DNA from: Paracamarosporium sp. OC-R06-R3
Lineage: Eukaryota; Ascomycota; Dothideomycetes; Pleosporales; Didymosphaeriaceae
DNA: 19,746 bases
Assembly: GCA_019828545.1 (NCBI GenBank)
Contig: JACVRA010000666.1
Span: 1 to 19,746, forward strand
Direction: 5' to 3'
Part shown: positions 17,882 to 19,746 of the stretch, in pieces
How positions within the stretch are numbered: the first letter of the stretch is position 1
How the letters are laid out: every line of letters starts with the position of its first letter
The notes under the pieces: generated by a model
The model's database searches: none
What the model was told of the DNA's origin: nothing
The model's input: only the letters and a program-made list of their open reading frames with translations
Position numbers and translations under genes: made by a program

Positions 17882-19534
17882 ATGTCTCAACAACAGAATA
17901 CTCTATCGCCACTAAACGAAGCCCGAATACAGCTCGCGCTTCAGGCTATTAAACAAGACGTAACACTATCAGTTACACGCGCTGCAGTAGTCTATAAGGT
18001 CCCTGAAAGAACGCTAAGGCGAAGACGCGCTGGAATCACCTTTCGACGCGATTGCACGCCCAACTCAATGAAGCTGCTTAAGACAGAAGAGCAGGTGATT
18101 GTTCAGCATATCCTTGACCTAGACGCACGAGGATTTCCGCCCCGACTTACTGCTGTAAAGGATATAGCTGACTCTTTGTTGGCTGAGCGGCACCGCGACC
18201 CTGTTGGCAAGAACTGGGCTTCAATATTTGTTAAACGCCAACCAGAGCTCACAGTGAAGTTTAATCGAAAGTACGACTACAAGAGAGCCCTCTGTGAGGA
18301 TCCTGAGATTATACAAGACTGGTTCCGGCTTGTGGAGAATATGAAAGCCAAGCATGGTATCCTAGATGACGACACCTACAATTTTGACGAGTCAGGCTTT
18401 ATGATGGGCATAATATCAACTGGAGCAGTTGTCACAGGCTCTGAGCGTCGAGGACGGCCAAAGAGCGTGCAGCAGGGCAACCGGGAGTGGACTACAGTCA
18501 TCCAAGGCATCAATGCGATGGGGTGGGCGATCCCACCCTTCATCATCTTTCAGGGCAAGCACCACCTCTCTACCTGGTACAAAGAGAAGGATCTACCACA
18601 CGATTGGGTTGTTGCAGTCTCTGAGAATGGCTGGACAACAAATGAGCTTGGTCTACGTTGGCTGAAGCACTTTGATAAGCATACAAAGAAGCGTGTTGTT
18701 GGTGCAGCACGTTTGCTCGTTATCGACGGCCATGAGAGCCACGACTCGCTTAAATTCCAGCAATACTGCAAGGATAATAAGATTATTACTCTCTGTATAC
18801 CTCCACATTCGTCGCACCTCTTGCAGCCGCTTGATGTGGGCTGTTTTGCGCCTTTAAAGAAGGCGTATGGGCGCCAAGCTGAGGATCTAATGCGCAACTA
18901 TATCAACTACATCACCAAAATCGAGTTCCTACCTTGTTTTATTGCGGCTTTTCATGCTTCAATCACTAAAAGCAATATCCAAGGAGGCTTTCAAGGCGCT
19001 GGATTGGTTCCCCTCGATCCAGAGGCTGTGATATCGAAGCTTGATGTGAGGCTACGTACTCCATCGCCTTGTACTATCGTCAATAGTACATGGCAGTCGC
19101 AAACGCCAAAAAACACCCTAGAATTAGGGTCGCAATCGACGCTCGTGAAGCAGAGGATTCAGAGGCATATAGATAGTTCGCCATCTAGCATGGTTGAAGC
19201 CTTTGAGAAGATAGCAAAGGGCGCGGCGTTGATGGCGCACAGGCTGGTGTTGGCGCAAAAACAGATCTCTGAGCTTCAAGCTGCCAACGAGGCCGCCATA
19301 CGACGCAAATCTCATAAAAGAAAGCGTATACAGCGTAAGGGAGTTCTAATAGCTGAGGAAGGCCTACGGCTAGCTACTCTAAAGGACTTTGCAGCGCGTA
19401 GTGATGGCAAGAAGGCGAAGAAGAGGGCGTGCATTAATAGAGGCGAATCGACTCAACGGCGTTGTGGACGCTGTGGCCAGCCTGGGCACAACAGAACAAC
19501 TTGTAAACAGCTTGTAGAAGTAGATTCTGAGTAG
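17882..19534 (+). CDS. Fot1/pogo-type DDE transposase with C-terminal zinc knuckle
   Basis: Intact 550 aa frame. Order: a Pipsqueak-type helix-turn-helix (about 10-52, with VPERTLRRRRAG); a CENP-B/Tc5-type DNA-binding helix bundle (about 65-130, with GFPPRLTAVKDIADSLL and NWASIFVKRQPEL); and a DDE_1 catalytic core (about 155-345). Candidate catalytic residues are D169 (NFDESGF), D282 (LVIDGHESH) and D318 (QPLDVGCFAPLK). The last two are separated by 35 residues, the DD35D pattern of this family. After a basic, coiled-coil-like region (about 460-520) the tail carries a CCHC zinc knuckle (CGRCGQPGHNRTTC), common in Dothideomycete Fot1-like transposases. The enzyme should cut and paste its own element by binding the terminal repeats. 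No internal stop or frameshift is present, so it may be active. The ATG is followed by SQQQNT in a normal context. Confidence 0.95.
   Translation: MSQQQNTLSPLNEARIQLALQAIKQDVTLSVTRAAVVYKVPERTLRRRRAGITFRRDCTPNSMKLLKTEEQVIVQHILDLDARGFPPRLTAVKDIADSLLAERHRDPVGKNWASIFVKRQPELTVKFNRKYDYKRALCEDPEIIQDWFRLVENMKAKHGILDDDTYNFDESGFMMGIISTGAVVTGSERRGRPKSVQQGNREWTTVIQGINAMGWAIPPFIIFQGKHHLSTWYKEKDLPHDWVVAVSENGWTTNELGLRWLKHFDKHTKKRVVGAARLLVIDGHESHDSLKFQQYCKDNKIITLCIPPHSSHLLQPLDVGCFAPLKKAYGRQAEDLMRNYINYITKIEFLPCFIAAFHASITKSNIQGGFQGAGLVPLDPEAVISKLDVRLRTPSPCTIVNSTWQSQTPKNTLELGSQSTLVKQRIQRHIDSSPSSMVEAFEKIAKGAALMAHRLVLAQKQISELQAANEAAIRRKSHKRKRIQRKGVLIAEEGLRLATLKDFAARSDGKKAKKRACINRGESTQRRCGRCGQPGHNRTTCKQLVEVDSE
19071..19089. 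repeat. Palindrome copy 2, inside transposase gene
   Basis: GTACTAT-CGTCA-ATAGTAC, perfect arms, in the coding sequence at about codons 397-403. Confidence 0.7.
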
Positions 19535-19576
19535 ATTGTACTATTACGATTTTTCATAGTAATTTATAGTGATTCT

Positions 19577-19595
19577 GTACTATCGTGTATAGTAT
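19577..19595. repeat. Palindrome copy 3, 3' subterminal
   Basis: GTACTAT-CGTGT-ATAGTAT, one arm mismatch, between the transposase stop and the right terminal repeat. A looser copy (GTACTAT and ATAGTAA, 11 nt apart) lies at 19538-19562. Confidence 0.65.
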
Positions 19596-19610
19596 AGACT
19601 TTAGTGAGGA

Positions 19611-19662
19611 CTTGGCATTGTGAGCCACTCGCTTGTGTGAGCCACTCGCTTATGAAGTACGT
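19611..19662 (-). repeat. Right terminal inverted repeat
   Basis: Inverted partner of the left repeat. Read on the minus strand it has the same 17 bp double unit with AGCGAGTGGCTCA. It differs from the left end at 12 positions. Confidence 0.9.
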
Positions 19663-19664
19663 TA

Positions 19665-19746
19665 GGCCTAGTACAAAAGGATATAGAAAAGCTACTAAGC
19701 TATTTATAACTAAGAGCTGGCTATATAGGTAGACTTAATTTACGTT
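19665..19746. other. AT-rich right edge
   Basis: 82 bp of TA-rich sequence outside the transposon. The composition suggests RIP-affected repeat DNA, but it is too short to identify. Confidence 0.35.

Larger units (their letters stand above)
17792..19662 (+). mobile_element. Fot1/pogo-type DNA transposon, complete, 1871 bp
   Basis: Bounded by terminal inverted repeats of 52 bp (17792-17843 and 19611-19662), 40 of 52 positions identical, both starting ACGTAC and ending AATGCCAAG when oriented inward. A TA dinucleotide flanks each end (17790-17791 and 19663-19664), the target duplication expected of the Tc1/mariner-pogo superfamily. Inside is one intact transposase gene with only short flanking sequence. 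The size (about 1.9 kb) fits Fot1-family elements. An uninterrupted frame plus complete ends suggest recent activity or the potential for it, but seven of the twelve TIR differences are C/T or G/A, so some RIP-like mutation may have touched the ends. Confidence 0.92.

Noticed and set aside
1..19746. CRISPR arrays, bacterial operons, rRNA
   Set aside because: None seen. The window is eukaryotic in gene structure.

Overview
The window looks like nuclear DNA of a filamentous ascomycete (Pezizomycotina). Genes are split by 48-135 nt GT-AG introns with CTAAC/CTAAT-like branch points. It also carries a HET-domain protein, a HeLo-kinase-type relic and a Fot1/pogo transposon with a zinc knuckle. A Dothideomycete is my best guess, from family resemblance only.

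Layout. (1) 189-4431 holds a divergent pair: a two-exon FAD-dependent oxidoreductase on the minus strand and a five-exon sugar-porter MFS permease on the plus strand, sharing a 743 bp promoter region. (2) 4432-7186 is a decayed accessory stretch. It has a doubtful exon-like frame (4876-5434), the C-terminal piece of a HeLo-associated kinase-like protein (5655-6140) and a broken alpha/beta-hydrolase C-terminus on the minus strand (6366-6720). (3) 7187-14058, minus strand, is the centrepiece. When seven exons are joined by phase-consistent introns they encode one protein of about 2,138 aa. It starts with a Hsp90/sacsin-like ATPase domain of the NO VEIN type, continues through a long middle region to a DUF3883 domain, and then reads without a stop into a complete HET (heterokaryon incompatibility) protein. 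(4) 14059-15488 is non-coding, with a decayed tRNA-Gly-like sequence. (5) 15489-16355 is a single-exon conserved-looking orphan. (6) 16356-17791 is mostly empty, with an LTR-like stretch. (7) 17792-19662 is a complete Fot1/pogo element with 52 bp terminal inverted repeats, TA target duplication and an intact DDE transposase.

The most notable finding is the ATPase-DUF3883-HET fusion. It joins a probable ATP-dependent sensor and switch, a nuclease-fold-like domain and a cell-death effector in one chain. It lies beside relics of other families common in fungal allorecognition and death pathways. I infer a single-protein allorecognition or innate-immunity receptor; no function can be proved from sequence. 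The FAD enzyme and permease may act together in uptake and oxidation of a sugar-like substrate, which is inferred from their divergent arrangement.
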